Source: an uncultured Bacteroidales bacterium
Lineage (GTDB): Bacteria; Bacteroidota; Bacteroidia; Bacteroidales; WCHB1-69
Assembly: GCA_900317715.1 (NCBI GenBank)
Contig: ONHS01000044.1
Span: 1 to 33,069 of the forward strand
Length of the DNA: 33,069 nucleotides
Reading direction: 5' to 3'
A program made the position numbers and the translations under genes. The notes beneath the pieces are model-generated. The model was given only the letters and a program-made list of their open reading frames with translations, ran no database searches and was not told where the DNA came from. Each line of letters starts with the position of its first letter. The stretch's first letter is position 1. This document shows positions 15,925 to 24,106 of this stretch, piece after piece.

Positions 15925-15973
15925 CACCCGAATTTAGAATTCAAAAAAACACCAACTTAAATTAATAAATAGT

Positions 15974-17317
15974 ATGGATCTTCAAAAATTAATCAAACAA
16001 ACTGAAGAAAGAAATCCTGGCCAACCTTTGTACAACCAGGCTGTTAGAGAAGTCCTCGAAACCATTTGCGACTTCGTGAACGAACACCCCAAATACGATC
16101 ACTACAAGATCGTGGAGCGTTTGTTGGAACCCGAAAGAATCGTCAAATTCAAAGTGACTTGGGTTGATGATAAGGGCGAAATCCAAGTGAACAGAGGTTA
16201 CCGTGTTCAACACAACATGGCTATCGGTCCGTACAAGGGCGGTTTGCGTTTCCACCCGACCGTGACGGAAGACACCATGAAGTTCCTTGCTTTCGAGCAG
16301 ACCTTCAAAAACTCTCTGACCACTCTGCCTATGGGCGGTGGTAAGGGCGGTTCTGACTTCGATCCTAAGGGCAAATCCGAAGGCGAAGTGATGCGTTTCT
16401 GCCAGTCTTTCATGACTGAGCTGCAGAAATACATCGGACCCGACACCGACGTTCCCGCTGGTGATATCGGCGTTGGCGGTCGTGAGATCGGTTTCATGTA
16501 TGGCCAATACAAGAGACTCCGTGGCGAACACGTTGGCGTGCTCACCGGCAAGGGTCTTGAGTGGGGTGGTTCTTTGATCCGTCCTGAGGCTACCGGTTAC
16601 GGCGCTGTCTATTTCTTGGAAGGCATGTTGGCAGCTAAGAAAGACACCCTCAAGGGCAAACGTTGCATCATCTCTGGTTTCGGTAACGTGGCTTGGGGTA
16701 CTGCCCTCAAACTCGCCGAACTGGGTGCTAACCTGGTCGCTATCTCCGGTCCTGATGGCTACATCCTCGACGAGGAAGGCATCAGCACTCCTGAGAAGAT
16801 CGAATACATGAATGAGCTGAACGCTACCCGTAACAACGTGGTTGCTCCGTTCGCTGACAAGTTCCCGAGCGCTAAGTTCTTCCCGGGCAAGAAAGTTTGG
16901 GGCGTTCCTTGCGAAATCGCTATGACCTGCGCTATCCAAAACGAACTCAACGGTGACGACGCTAAGGCTTTGATCGCTAACAACGTGAAATACGTTGTCG
17001 AGGTCTCCAACATGGGTTGCACGGCTGACGCTGTTGCTGAACTGCAAAAGGCTGGTATCTCCTTCGCTCCTGGTAAAGCCGCTAACGCTGGTGGTGTTGC
17101 TACTTCTGGTCTCGAAATGACCCAGAACGCCGCTCACCTGGGCTGGACCGCTGCTGAAGTCGATGCTAAACTGCACGGCATCATGAACAGCATTCACGAC
17201 AACTGCGTGAAGTATGGTACCGAGGCTAACGGTTACATCAACTATGTGAAGGGCGCTAACATCGCCGGCTTCATCAAAGTTGCTGACGCCATGATTGCTC
17301 AAGGCATCGCTTACTAA
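15974..17317 (+). CDS. gdhA: NADP-type glutamate dehydrogenase
   Basis: A 447-residue hexameric-type GDH that aminates 2-oxoglutarate with ammonium to glutamate. The catalytic region PMGGGKGGSDFDPKGK and the VPAGDIGVGGREIGFMYG segment are intact, followed by a Rossmann domain with GFGNVAWG. The length is normal for the NADP-dependent biosynthetic class, and cofactor choice is inferred from that class. Codon usage is strongly biased (GGC, GCT, AAC, CTC), unlike its neighbours, which fits a highly expressed gene; this bias also creates a long meaningless antisense frame. The gene has its own promoter and terminator. Confidence 0.96.
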   Translation: MDLQKLIKQTEERNPGQPLYNQAVREVLETICDFVNEHPKYDHYKIVERLLEPERIVKFKVTWVDDKGEIQVNRGYRVQHNMAIGPYKGGLRFHPTVTEDTMKFLAFEQTFKNSLTTLPMGGGKGGSDFDPKGKSEGEVMRFCQSFMTELQKYIGPDTDVPAGDIGVGGREIGFMYGQYKRLRGEHVGVLTGKGLEWGGSLIRPEATGYGAVYFLEGMLAAKKDTLKGKRCIISGFGNVAWGTALKLAELGANLVAISGPDGYILDEEGISTPEKIEYMNELNATRNNVVAPFADKFPSAKFFPGKKVWGVPCEIAMTCAIQNELNGDDAKALIANNVKYVVEVSNMGCTADAVAELQKAGISFAPGKAANAGGVATSGLEMTQNAAHLGWTAAEVDAKLHGIMNSIHDNCVKYGTEANGYINYVKGANIAGFIKVADAMIAQGIAY

Positions 17318-17320
17318 TCT

Positions 17321-17337
17321 TCAGTTTTTGAAACTGA
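17321..17337. other. Small hairpin after gdhA
   Basis: TCAGTTT-TTG-AAACTGA is a perfect 7-bp stem 3 bp past the stop, ahead of the main terminator. It may protect the mRNA 3' end or add to termination. Confidence 0.5.
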
Positions 17338-17345
17338 TTAGAGGG

Positions 17346-17378
17346 AAGGCTTCTCGAAAGAGGAGCCTTTTCTTTTTT
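17346..17378 (+). terminator. Intrinsic terminator of gdhA
   Basis: AAGGCTTCTC (17346-17355), GAAA loop, GAGGAGCCTT (17360-17369): a ten-pair stem with one GU pair, followed by a T-rich run. Confidence 0.92.
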
Positions 17379-17391
17379 TGCTTAAAAATCG

Positions 17392-17399
17392 TATCTTTG
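17392..17399 (+). promoter_or_regulatory. Bacteroidetes -7 promoter element of thiL
   Basis: TATCTTTG is an exact TAnnTTTG match, 16 bp before the thiL ATG. T-rich DNA of the gdhA terminator tail lies where the -33 box would be. Confidence 0.75.
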
Positions 17400-17415
17400 C
17401 CGCAAATTTTTAAAT

Positions 17416-18444
17416 ATGTCAGAAACCCCTACCCAGGAGCCGGTGAAAATGCCCGGCAAATATGAACTGATTGCGGAATTGGCGAAATTCTTCCCGGCGG
17501 AGAACAGTTCCACTATTGTGGCCACGGGCGACGATGCGACCGTGGTGGAACCTAATGGAAACCAGATGGTTACTGCCTCGAAGGTGTTCGTGGAGAATGT
17601 CCATTTCGACCTTACCTACTTCCCGCTGCGCCACCTCGGCTACAAGCTCTCCACCATCGCCTTTTCGGACGTGCTGGCCATGAACGCCGCGCCTTCGCAG
17701 CTGATGGTGAACATCGCCGTTTCTGACCGTTTCGACCTGAAGATGGTGCAGGAGATATTGAGCGGCGTGGTAGCCTGTTGCGAGACGGTGCATTCGGACC
17801 TCGCCGGACTCGACCTCACCACCTCGCCCCGCGAACTGGTGATTTCGATGACCGCGATAGGGGAATGTGCTCCAGCGCAGCTCTGCACCCGCAAGGGCGC
17901 GGCGGAGAACGAGCTCATCTGCGTCTCCGGCGACTTTGCTGCGGCATACACCGGTTTGCTGCTCCTCGAACGCGAGAAGAAGGTCTTCGAGAAGAACCCT
18001 GGCGTACAGCCCGACTTCACCGGCAAGGACTATCTCCTGCGTCGCGAGCTGAAGCCCGAACCACGCATCGACATCATCGAGAGTCTGCGCCGCGAAGAGA
18101 TCCAGCCCACCGCCATGGCCAACGTCAGCGAAGGGTTGGCCACCGCTGTCATGCAGATATGCAAAGCATCTCACACGGGCTGTGTGTTGTTTGAAGAAAA
18201 ACTTCCGATGACAGAGCTTACCTTTGTGACCCTCAAAGATTTGGACATTGTGCATACCGTGGCCGCATTGAACGGCGGCGACGACTACGAGCTGATGTTC
18301 ACCATCAAGCAGTCCGACTTCGAGAAGATCAAAAAGGTGGACAACGTCTCCATCATCGGCTACATCAAGGAGGAGGCGGCAGGCTACCAGCTTATCACGG
18401 GCGACAACGTGCAGGTGCCGCTGAAGGCGCAAGGATTTAATTAG
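17416..18444 (+). CDS. thiL: Thiamine-monophosphate kinase ThiL
   Basis: A 342-residue PurM-like ATP-dependent kinase that converts thiamine phosphate to thiamine diphosphate. The N-terminal metal/ATP motif TGDDATVV is seen, followed by KVFVENVHFDL and IAFSDVLAMNAAPSQLMVN. The C-terminal NGGDDYELMFT motif is also typical. It has its own promoter and no TPP riboswitch-like leader, since only 16 bp separate the -7 box from the ATG. No other thi genes are adjacent. The stop codon is the first TAG of a six-unit heptamer array. Confidence 0.94.
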   Translation: MSETPTQEPVKMPGKYELIAELAKFFPAENSSTIVATGDDATVVEPNGNQMVTASKVFVENVHFDLTYFPLRHLGYKLSTIAFSDVLAMNAAPSQLMVNIAVSDRFDLKMVQEILSGVVACCETVHSDLAGLDLTTSPRELVISMTAIGECAPAQLCTRKGAAENELICVSGDFAAAYTGLLLLEREKKVFEKNPGVQPDFTGKDYLLRRELKPEPRIDIIESLRREEIQPTAMANVSEGLATAVMQICKASHTGCVLFEEKLPMTELTFVTLKDLDIVHTVAALNGGDDYELMFTIKQSDFEKIKKVDNVSIIGYIKEEAAGYQLITGDNVQVPLKAQGFN

Positions 18445-18485
18445 TTAGCAGTTAGTGGTTAGCAGTTAGTAGTTAGCAGTTAGCA
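18444..18485. repeat. Heptamer array (GTTAGCA type) starting at the thiL stop
   Basis: Six 7-bp units: GTTAGCA, GTTAGTG, GTTAGCA, GTTAGTA, GTTAGCA, GTTAGCA. The last base of the thiL stop is the first base of unit one. It leads directly into the REP-like element at 18498. Confidence 0.92.
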
Positions 18486-18497
18486 GTTGTGACGAAC

Positions 18498-18590
18498 GGG
18501 CTACCATATATTAAACATCTTCCTTGAGCAGCCCCGTTAGGGGCAAGAGCTTGGTAGCCCAGGGTAAGGCCGACAGGCCGCAACCCTGGG
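18498..18590. repeat. Composite REP-like element, copy A
   Basis: The order is TATATTAAAC (18507-18516), the shared core CTTCCTTGAGCAGCC, stem 1 GCCCC/GGGGC (18531-18544), GTAG (18554-18557), then stem 2 CCCAGGGT/ACCCTGGG (18558-18590) enclosing a GGCC/GGCC inner stem. GGGCTACC (18498-18505) is also the reverse complement of GGTAGCCC (18553-18560) and could close the whole element. Copies B (26550) and C (20689) share the core but have different, still paired, stems. Confidence 0.75.
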
Positions 18591-18601
18591 ATGGGAATGG
18601 G

Positions 18602-18680
18602 CGATGGATGATATGATGATACGATGATGCGATGAATGGGGCGATGAAAAACGATGAATATATGATGAAAAACGATGAAT
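18602..18680. repeat. GATGA-rich array running into the ispG start
   Basis: Irregular GATGA/CGATGAAT/GATGATGC words run from the REP-like element straight into the ATG at 18675. Many contain ATGA, an overlapping start and stop codon. There is no Shine-Dalgarno sequence. Confidence 0.75.
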
Positions 18681-19911
18681 AGTAAAAGACAATTCCAAAT
18701 TGGTAACGTGACCATCGGTGGGGATGCGCCGGTGGTGGTGCAGTCGATGACCAACACCGATACGGCCGACGTGCAGGCCTCCGTGGCGCAGTGCAAGCGA
18801 ATGATCGATTCCGGTGCGCAGATGGTGCGCCTGACGGTGCCCTCGTTGAACGAGGTGGAACCGCTCAAGGCCATCAAAAGCCAGCTGGCCAAGGACGGTT
18901 ACGGTCATGTGCCGCTCGTGGCGGACGTGCATTTCAACCCCAAAGTGGCGGAGGCTGTGGCGACATTCATGGACAAGGTGCGCGTGAACCCCGGCAACTT
19001 CACCGACAAACGCAATTTCTCGCAGCTGGACCTCTCCGACAGCGAGTATGCCGCCCAGGTGGAACGTATGGCGTTGAGAGCCAAGCCGTTGTTCGAGATT
19101 TGCAAGCAACACGGCACGGCGGTGCGCCTGGGTATCAACCACGGTTCGCTGTGCGACCGCATTGTCAGTCGCTACGGTAATACGCCTGAGGCGATGGTGC
19201 AGTCGGCCCTCGAATGGTTGGAGATTTGCGAGCAGTACGATTTCCACAAGGTGGTGATTTCTATGAAATCGAGCAATGTGCTGACGATGATGACGGCTAC
19301 CAAACTCCTGAACGACAGTATGTTGCAGCGTGATATGTCCTATCCGTTGCATCTCGGCGTTACCGAGGCGGGCAACGACCGGGAGGGTAGGGTGAAGTCG
19401 GCGGCGGGCATCGGCGCTTTATTGTTGATGGGCATCGGCGACACGATTCGCGTCTCCCTCACCGAACCGCCCGAGAACGAGAGTCCGTTCGGTCATAAAC
19501 TGGTGAAATCCATTGAGAATCTGGATGTTGAAAATCTGAATATTCAAGACGGAACATTGATTTTCGATGACGATTCCGAAGACGAGGAACGCTGGTTCTG
19601 TCGGGCGGCACCGTATCAAAATCCTGAATACGGAATTTGTGGCGTGCCCCTCTTGCGGACGCACGCAATACGACATACAGTCGGTCTTCTCTGCCGTGAA
19701 ACAGCGCTTTGCCGGCTATCCCGGTCTCAAGATCGGCGTGATGGGCTGCATCGTGAACGGTCCCGGCGAAATGGCCGATGCCGACTACGGTCTAGTGGGC
19801 GCCTCCAACGGTCTCGTTTGTGTGTATGAAGGCAAGAAGCGGGTGTCGGAGCCGATGCTGCCGGAGGCCGCGATGGAGGTGCTGGAGAAGTTTATAATTC
19901 ATAATTCATAA
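18675..19911 (+). CDS. ispG: 4-hydroxy-3-methylbut-2-enyl diphosphate synthase IspG, frameshifted
   Basis: MEP-pathway enzyme that reduces MEcPP to HMBPP with a [4Fe-4S] cluster. Frame 1 (18675 to about 19620) encodes the TIM barrel (VQSMTNTDT, HFNPKV, VRVNPGN, NHGSL, HLGVTEAG, GIGDTIRVSLTE). The cluster domain is in another frame: VACPSCGRTQYD, then GVMGCIVNGPGEMADADYG, ending at 19911. That second frame has a stop at 19558-19560, so one extra base (or two missing) lies between 19561 and about 19640. GGG at 19603 and AAAA at 19618 are candidate sites. Bacteroidota normally have a ~600-residue form with a large middle domain. Here only ~40 acidic residues join the two parts. The C-terminus reads into a heptamer array. 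It may be a sequencing error, a recent mutation or programmed shifting. Confidence 0.88.
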
Positions 19912-19920
19912 TTCATAATT
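19896..19920. repeat. Heptamer array (AATTCAT type) spanning the ispG stop
   Basis: Three AATTCAT units (19896-19916) plus AATT. The ispG stop (19909-19911) lies inside, so the last residues (IIHNS) are translated repeat. The reverse-complement word occurs at 21885-21912. Confidence 0.9.
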
Positions 19921-19930
19921 GAAAATTCCG

Positions 19931-20635
19931 ATGAAAAAATCAGTATTATTTTTTGCGGCTGCAATTCTGATGGTTTTTGGGTTGCAGTCCTGCGACAAAG
20001 AAAACAATAACGATGGTGGCAACGGAGGCAACACCGCCACGGTACAGTGGGTGGACCTCGGTCTGCCAAGTGGCCTGCTGTGGGCTGATCGAAATGTGGG
20101 TGCCAAAAATCCTGAGGACTATGGTAACTACTACGCCTGGGGCGAAACCACTCCGAAAGAGGTTTATGACTGGAATACATACGCATACGGAAGTAACCTC
20201 GACGCGATAACCAAATATTGTAGTAGCCCTTATTTTGGTCTCAATGGCTTTACAGACAGCTTGACCACCTTGGAGGCATCCGATGATGCCGCTATGGCCA
20301 ACCTCGGTGACGGTGCTCGTATGCCGACTGAGGGCGACTGGTGGGAATTGATAAACAGTACTACCAATACCTGGACTACTCGCAATGGGGTATTCGGACG
20401 CCTGCTGACTGGTCCCAACGGCAATAGCCTCTTTTTGCCCGCCGCCGGTATCCGCGACGGTTTGAGTCTCAACTTTGCGGGTGAGGTCGGTTGTTACTGG
20501 TCGAATACACTGAGCCAGAACCTCCCATATAGCGCGTGGCGCTCCGAGTTAGACACTATCTACCTATCCATGGACAACGGAGGAGAACGCTATTGCGGGT
20601 ATTCAGTCCGTGCGGTGCGTACCAGCCAAGACTAA
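19931..20635 (+). CDS. FISUMP-like exported lipoprotein
   Basis: A 234-residue protein with a lipoprotein signal peptide: a hydrophobic stretch ends in GLQSC, giving a lipidated cysteine near residue 21, then an acidic and Asn/Gly-rich linker. The rest (VDLGLPSGLLWADRNVG, YYAWGE, ARMPTEGDWWEL, LFLPAAG, GYSVRAVR) is the pattern of the Fibrobacter succinogenes major paralogous (FISUMP)-type domain found in many Bacteroidota surface proteins of unknown function. The ATG at 19931 was chosen over an upstream TTG at 19919 because it gives a normal lipoprotein signal. No promoter of its own is seen. It is a distant relative of the gene at 27778. Confidence 0.82.
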   Translation: MKKSVLFFAAAILMVFGLQSCDKENNNDGGNGGNTATVQWVDLGLPSGLLWADRNVGAKNPEDYGNYYAWGETTPKEVYDWNTYAYGSNLDAITKYCSSPYFGLNGFTDSLTTLEASDDAAMANLGDGARMPTEGDWWELINSTTNTWTTRNGVFGRLLTGPNGNSLFLPAAGIRDGLSLNFAGEVGCYWSNTLSQNLPYSAWRSELDTIYLSMDNGGERYCGYSVRAVRTSQD

Positions 20636-20688
20636 TCCCTGAGCAGCCCATCCCCATTCTTTGGAGGGGTGCCCGAAGGGCGTGGTGG

Positions 20689-20775
20689 TATATTAAACCA
20701 CTTCCTTAAGCAGCCTCGAAGAGGCAAAACGCACGTAGTGCAATTAACTCCACACAAGCGAAGCGCAGTGTGGGG
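20689..20775. repeat. Composite REP-like element, copy C
   Basis: TATATTAAAC (20689-20698), core CTTCCTTAAGCAGCC, stem 1 GCCTC/GAGGC (20713-20725), GTAG (20735-20738), stem 2 CTCCACAC/GTGTGGGG (20748-20775, one GU pair). The stems differ in sequence from copies A and B but stay paired. A degenerate second GAGCAGCC with a CCCC/GGGG hairpin lies just before it (20641-20670). Confidence 0.7.
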
Positions 20776-20799
20776 GCAGTCAAAAACAATAAAGTTAGT

Positions 20800-21804
20800 A
20801 TGTATATCTTAGGTATTGAATCCTCCTGTGACGACACTTCGGCGGCGGTAATCGAGAACAACGTCATCCTGTCGAATGTGATTGCCAGTCAGAAAATCCA
20901 CGCCGAATACGGCGGGGTGGTGCCGGAGCTCGCCTCCCGTGCGCATCAGCAGAACATTATCCCCGTGATTGACACGGCGTTGAAGCGTGCCGGCATCGGA
21001 AAGGAGCAGCTCGCGGCCATCGCCTTCACCAACGGTCCCGGACTGTTGGGCTCGCTCTTGGTGGGCAACTCCTTCGCCAAGTCGATGGCCTACACGCTGG
21101 GCATCCCGCTCGTGCAGGTCAACCACCTGCAGGCGCACGTGCTCGCGCACTTCCTCGACAAGCCCGGCGAAACGAAGCCGAAGCCGCAGTTCCCGTTCCT
21201 CTGTCTCACCGTTTCGGGCGGACACACGCTTTTGTTGCAGGTGAACGACTATTTCGACATGGTCAAGTTGGGCGGTACCATCGACGATGCGGCGGGAGAG
21301 GCCTTCGACAAGGCGGCCAAAATCCTCGGGTTGCCCTATCCCGGCGGTCCCGTCATTGACAAATATGCGCAGGAAGGCGATCCTGACCGCTTCCAGTTTG
21401 CCATTTCGCACTTGCCGGGTCTGGATTACAGCTTCAGTGGGCTGAAAACGTCGTTCCTTTACTTCGTGCGTGATAATCTCAAGGAGAATCCCAATTTCAT
21501 AGAAGAGAATATCCACGATTTGGCGGCTAGCATCCAGCACGCCATCGTTAAGTCGTTGACCGACAAGGTGAAAAAGGCCTTCAAGGAATGCGACTGTAAA
21601 GATTTGGTGCTGGCGGGCGGCGTGTCGGCCAACTCCGGCTTGCGCAACGCCATGACCGACCTCGCACGTCGCTACCACCGCAATATCTTCCTCCCGCCGT
21701 TGGATTTGACCACCGATAACGCGGCCATGGTCGCCGTCTGTGGCTACTTCAAGTACCAAAAAGGCGAGTTTGTGGGGTACGATGTGGCACCGTATAGCAG
21801 TTAG
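20800..21804 (+). CDS. tsaD: tRNA N6-adenosine threonylcarbamoyltransferase TsaD
   Basis: A 334-residue ASKHA-fold enzyme that transfers the threonylcarbamoyl group to A37 of ANN-decoding tRNAs (t6A), acting with TsaB and TsaE. Seen are GIESSCDDTSAA at the N-terminus, the metal-binding NHLQAHVLAH, VSGGHT, LGGTIDDAAGEAFDK and LAGGVSANSGLR. The ATG at 20800 begins the family-typical MYILGIESS; an upstream GTG at 20770 lies inside a REP-like stem and was rejected. tsaB and tsaE are not in the window. The stop codon (21802-21804) opens a heptamer array. Confidence 0.96.
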   Translation: MYILGIESSCDDTSAAVIENNVILSNVIASQKIHAEYGGVVPELASRAHQQNIIPVIDTALKRAGIGKEQLAAIAFTNGPGLLGSLLVGNSFAKSMAYTLGIPLVQVNHLQAHVLAHFLDKPGETKPKPQFPFLCLTVSGGHTLLLQVNDYFDMVKLGGTIDDAAGEAFDKAAKILGLPYPGGPVIDKYAQEGDPDRFQFAISHLPGLDYSFSGLKTSFLYFVRDNLKENPNFIEENIHDLAASIQHAIVKSLTDKVKKAFKECDCKDLVLAGGVSANSGLRNAMTDLARRYHRNIFLPPLDLTTDNAAMVAVCGYFKYQKGEFVGYDVAPYSS

Positions 21805-21832
21805 GTTAGACGTGAGACGTGTGACGTATGAC
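21805..21832. repeat. Heptamer array (GTGAGAC type) at the tsaD stop
   Basis: GTTAGAC, GTGAGAC, GTGTGAC, GTATGAC: four 7-bp units, preceded by GTTAG (21800-21804), which contains the tsaD stop codon. Confidence 0.8.
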
Positions 21833-21873
21833 GATGAATGGCGATGAATGGGCGATGAATGGGCGATGAATGA
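21832..21873. repeat. GATGAAT array (10-11 bp units)
   Basis: CGATGAATGG, CGATGAATGGG, CGATGAATGGG and CGATGAATGA follow the tsaD heptamer array directly. They resemble the GATGA arrays ahead of ispG and the glycosyltransferase, though here the next start codon is about 100 bp away. Confidence 0.8.
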
Positions 21874-21884
21874 CGTGCGACGGC

Positions 21885-21912
21885 AATTATGAATTATGAA
21901 TTGTGAATTATG
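21885..21912. repeat. Heptamer array (AATTATG type) in the C10 protease promoter
   Basis: AATTATG, AATTATG, AATTGTG, AATTATG. It sits directly upstream of the -7 box at 21925. The variant third unit supplies TTG at 21901-21903, where a -33 element is expected. Confidence 0.85.
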
Positions 21913-21924
21913 AATTTTTTTATG

Positions 21925-21932
21925 TACCTTTG
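21925..21932 (+). promoter_or_regulatory. Bacteroidetes -7 promoter element of the C10 protease
   Basis: TACCTTTG matches TAnnTTTG, 37 bp before the ATG at 21970. TTG at 21901, inside the heptamer array, may be the -33 element (21-bp spacer). Confidence 0.75.
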
Positions 21933-21969
21933 CGGCCATGTTTTTTGTAAGAATAAATGAAAGAATATT

Positions 21970-24087
21970 ATGAAAAAATTATCCATTATTAGTTTGTTGA
22001 TAATGCTGTTCGTCAGTCAATTGGCGGCGCAACGTGTATCTGAAAGTCAGGCGACGCAAGTGTGCCGGCGTTTCTTGATTGAAAAGAATCAATTGGCAGC
22101 TTCGGAGAATTTCAAATTAGCCGAAGTCTATACCCAGGACAATGGCGATGTGGCCTTGTATCGTTTCCAATTGCCCGAAACGGGTTTCGTGGTGGTGTCG
22201 GCATCCACAACGACCCCGCCGGTGCTGGCATACGGTTTTGACCACCATTTCGAGTTGATTCCCCCGGTGCGTGACCTTTTCCATCTCTATAAACAGGAAA
22301 TAGCTACTGCTGAAAAGGAACAGTGGCAGGCAAAACCGCAGGCTGCCGCCGCTTGGAACCGTTATTTGGCGGATGAATTCAGCCCGAGGAAAGCCCGCGG
22401 TACTTTTGGCGGTCCTCTGCTTACCACCACGTGGAACCAGAATAAATACTACAATACCTACTGTCCGTGGGATGCTGCATCCGGTGACTATTACGATTAC
22501 CGTGTGCCGAATGGATGTGTGGCATTGGCCTGTTCCCAAATCATGAACTATCACCGTTATCCTGAACAAGGTCTTGGCGTAACTACGTATATCCCACATG
22601 GTTATCCCAGACAGACTGTCTATTACGGTCAACATAAGTACCATTATGACGCCATGTGCAATGAGCCTCATTCCTACGCCAACGAGATCGCTAAATTGTG
22701 TTACCACATGGGTGTGGCTATTCAAATGAACTATACCGCTGATGGCTCTGGCGCCAATACCGAGCAGGCAATGAATAAACTCAAAAGCGTTTTTAAATAC
22801 GATGAGAGAATGGCCATGCATTACAGAGGTAATTATCTGGATACCACAGTGGTACAATTTATCGCATTGTTGAAAAATGAAATTGACCAGCATCGTCCTG
22901 TCTATTATTCCGGTTGTACGCAGACTTACGCTTCTTGCCATGCCTATGTGCTGGATGGTTACGATGATGAGGATAGGTTCTCGTTGAACTACGGTTGGGG
23001 AGGCGCTTCGAATGGTTATTACGCCATTGACAATTTCGTGTCGGGACCGTCGCATTGGGATTATGGCTCGCAGACGCTTGTCAATATCTTCCCGTCAGAA
23101 GTCTTTCCTCAGCCCTATTGTCAAGGACATCAGCGCAATACGGCCAGCTTTGGCTATGTGGCTGACGGATCTTACCCTACCAAACCCTATCAATCGAATC
23201 CCGATTGCTCATGGATGGTGGCGGCACAGGGTGCAACGGCCTATCAGTTTACATTTGACCGTCTTGACTTGAATGAAGGCGATTACGTGACCATCTATAA
23301 TGGTCCCACCGAAGCCAGCGGAGTATTGGCGAGATTTACGGGCTCAGAAGTGCCTTCTCAAACCTTTAACACGGTGGCGGATAGCGTATTGATTACTTTT
23401 GTGGGCTCTACCAATAATACAGACCATTATGGCTTTCTGATTTCTTATTCATCCACGTTGCAGGCACGTACATGTGATGTCAACTCGAATTTGAATGCCG
23501 TTTGGAATGCTGTGATTACCGACGGTTCTCAGGATGGCGACAAATATCTGCCTGAAACCTCTTGTAAATGGAACATCAACCATACCTATATTTCCGGTTA
23601 TGCCTTCACTTTCCCGAAATTCAATCTGGGTTATGGTGATTTTGTGGATGTATATGATATTACATCCGGTTCGCCGACCCTATATAAGCGTTTTGACATT
23701 TATGATCAGCCGGAAGGGATTTATACGGTGAATTTCAAGAAAATGCGTGTGCATTTTGTCAGCGACAACTGGGATCAAGGCGAAGGATTCAGATTGGAAT
23801 ACTATGCGCTTGCTGGAGTGGAAGATTATAACGGCTTGGATGATTTGAATGTTTATCCGAATCCTGCCACGAATTATATCAACATCGATTTTTCCCTTGC
23901 GGAAGCTGAAAAGATTACGATGAAGTTGATGGACATGACGGGCAAGGTGCTGAAACAGGATGCTGTGGAAGGCATTGCGGGTGCGAATCAGCAACGTATG
24001 GACCTCCATGGCATGGCCAAGGGACTTTATTTGCTGGAAATCAGCACTCCAAATGGTAAATCCGTGCGTAAAATCACGGTGCAATAA
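21970..24087 (+). CDS. Secreted C10 (streptopain-like) cysteine protease with CUB domains and T9SS sorting domain
   Basis: A 705-residue protein. Signal peptide 1-20; Spi-like inhibitory propeptide about 21-135 (MKK...SESQATQVCRRFL); C10 peptidase about 145-370 with oxyanion Gln157 (TTWNQNKYYN), catalytic Cys183 (VPNGCVALACSQ) and His324 (ASCHAYVLDGYD), then NYGWGG. Two CUB-like beta domains follow (about 375-490 and 495-610; CSWMV...YQFTFDRLDLNEGDYVTIYNG and CKWNI). The last ~80 residues are a type A T9SS sorting domain (NVYPNPATNYINIDF ... GLYLLEIS ... VRKITVQ). It should be exported by Sec, moved across the outer membrane by the T9SS and possibly attached to LPS. Relatives include interpain and periodontain-type proteases. 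It has its own promoter; mnmA follows after 19 bp. Confidence 0.93.
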   Translation: MKKLSIISLLIMLFVSQLAAQRVSESQATQVCRRFLIEKNQLAASENFKLAEVYTQDNGDVALYRFQLPETGFVVVSASTTTPPVLAYGFDHHFELIPPVRDLFHLYKQEIATAEKEQWQAKPQAAAAWNRYLADEFSPRKARGTFGGPLLTTTWNQNKYYNTYCPWDAASGDYYDYRVPNGCVALACSQIMNYHRYPEQGLGVTTYIPHGYPRQTVYYGQHKYHYDAMCNEPHSYANEIAKLCYHMGVAIQMNYTADGSGANTEQAMNKLKSVFKYDERMAMHYRGNYLDTTVVQFIALLKNEIDQHRPVYYSGCTQTYASCHAYVLDGYDDEDRFSLNYGWGGASNGYYAIDNFVSGPSHWDYGSQTLVNIFPSEVFPQPYCQGHQRNTASFGYVADGSYPTKPYQSNPDCSWMVAAQGATAYQFTFDRLDLNEGDYVTIYNGPTEASGVLARFTGSEVPSQTFNTVADSVLITFVGSTNNTDHYGFLISYSSTLQARTCDVNSNLNAVWNAVITDGSQDGDKYLPETSCKWNINHTYISGYAFTFPKFNLGYGDFVDVYDITSGSPTLYKRFDIYDQPEGIYTVNFKKMRVHFVSDNWDQGEGFRLEYYALAGVEDYNGLDDLNVYPNPATNYINIDFSLAEAEKITMKLMDMTGKVLKQDAVEGIAGANQQRMDLHGMAKGLYLLEISTPNGKSVRKITVQ

Positions 24088-24095
24088 TTCATTGT

Positions 24096-24100
24096 AGGTG
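24096..24100 (+). promoter_or_regulatory. Shine-Dalgarno-like site of mnmA
   Basis: AGGTG with a 6-bp spacer to the ATG at 24107. It favours that start over the GTG at 24098. Clear Shine-Dalgarno sites are uncommon in Bacteroidota. Confidence 0.5.
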
Positions 24101-24106
24101 AAGAAG

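Larger units (their letters stand above)
15433..15973. other. 541-bp AT-rich divergent spacer
   Basis: This spacer lies between the response regulator (-) and gdhA (+) and holds no gene that I can support. It contains a promoter for each gene, an AT-rich inverted repeat (ATAAAGT 15569-15575 / ACTTTAT 15597-15603) and the perfect 11-bp palindrome TTGACCGTCAA (15852-15862). The size of the spacer suggests room for regulator binding. Confidence 0.6.

Noticed and set aside
15989..17302. Long open frame of 437 codons antisense to gdhA
   Set aside because: It is a by-product of strong codon bias in gdhA; its translation has no recognisable motif or domain, and GdhA is clearly real.
17378..17415. 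TPP riboswitch in front of thiL
   Set aside because: Only 16 bp lie between the -7 box and the start codon, too short for the aptamer.
19640..19829. Native C-terminus of the first ispG frame
   Set aside because: After the shift point this frame has no IspG motifs (CRLSRSQDRRDG-type sequence), while the other frame has the iron-sulfur domain.
20809..21939. 376-codon frame antisense to tsaD
   Set aside because: It is a shadow frame, and part of it is translated repeat DNA.
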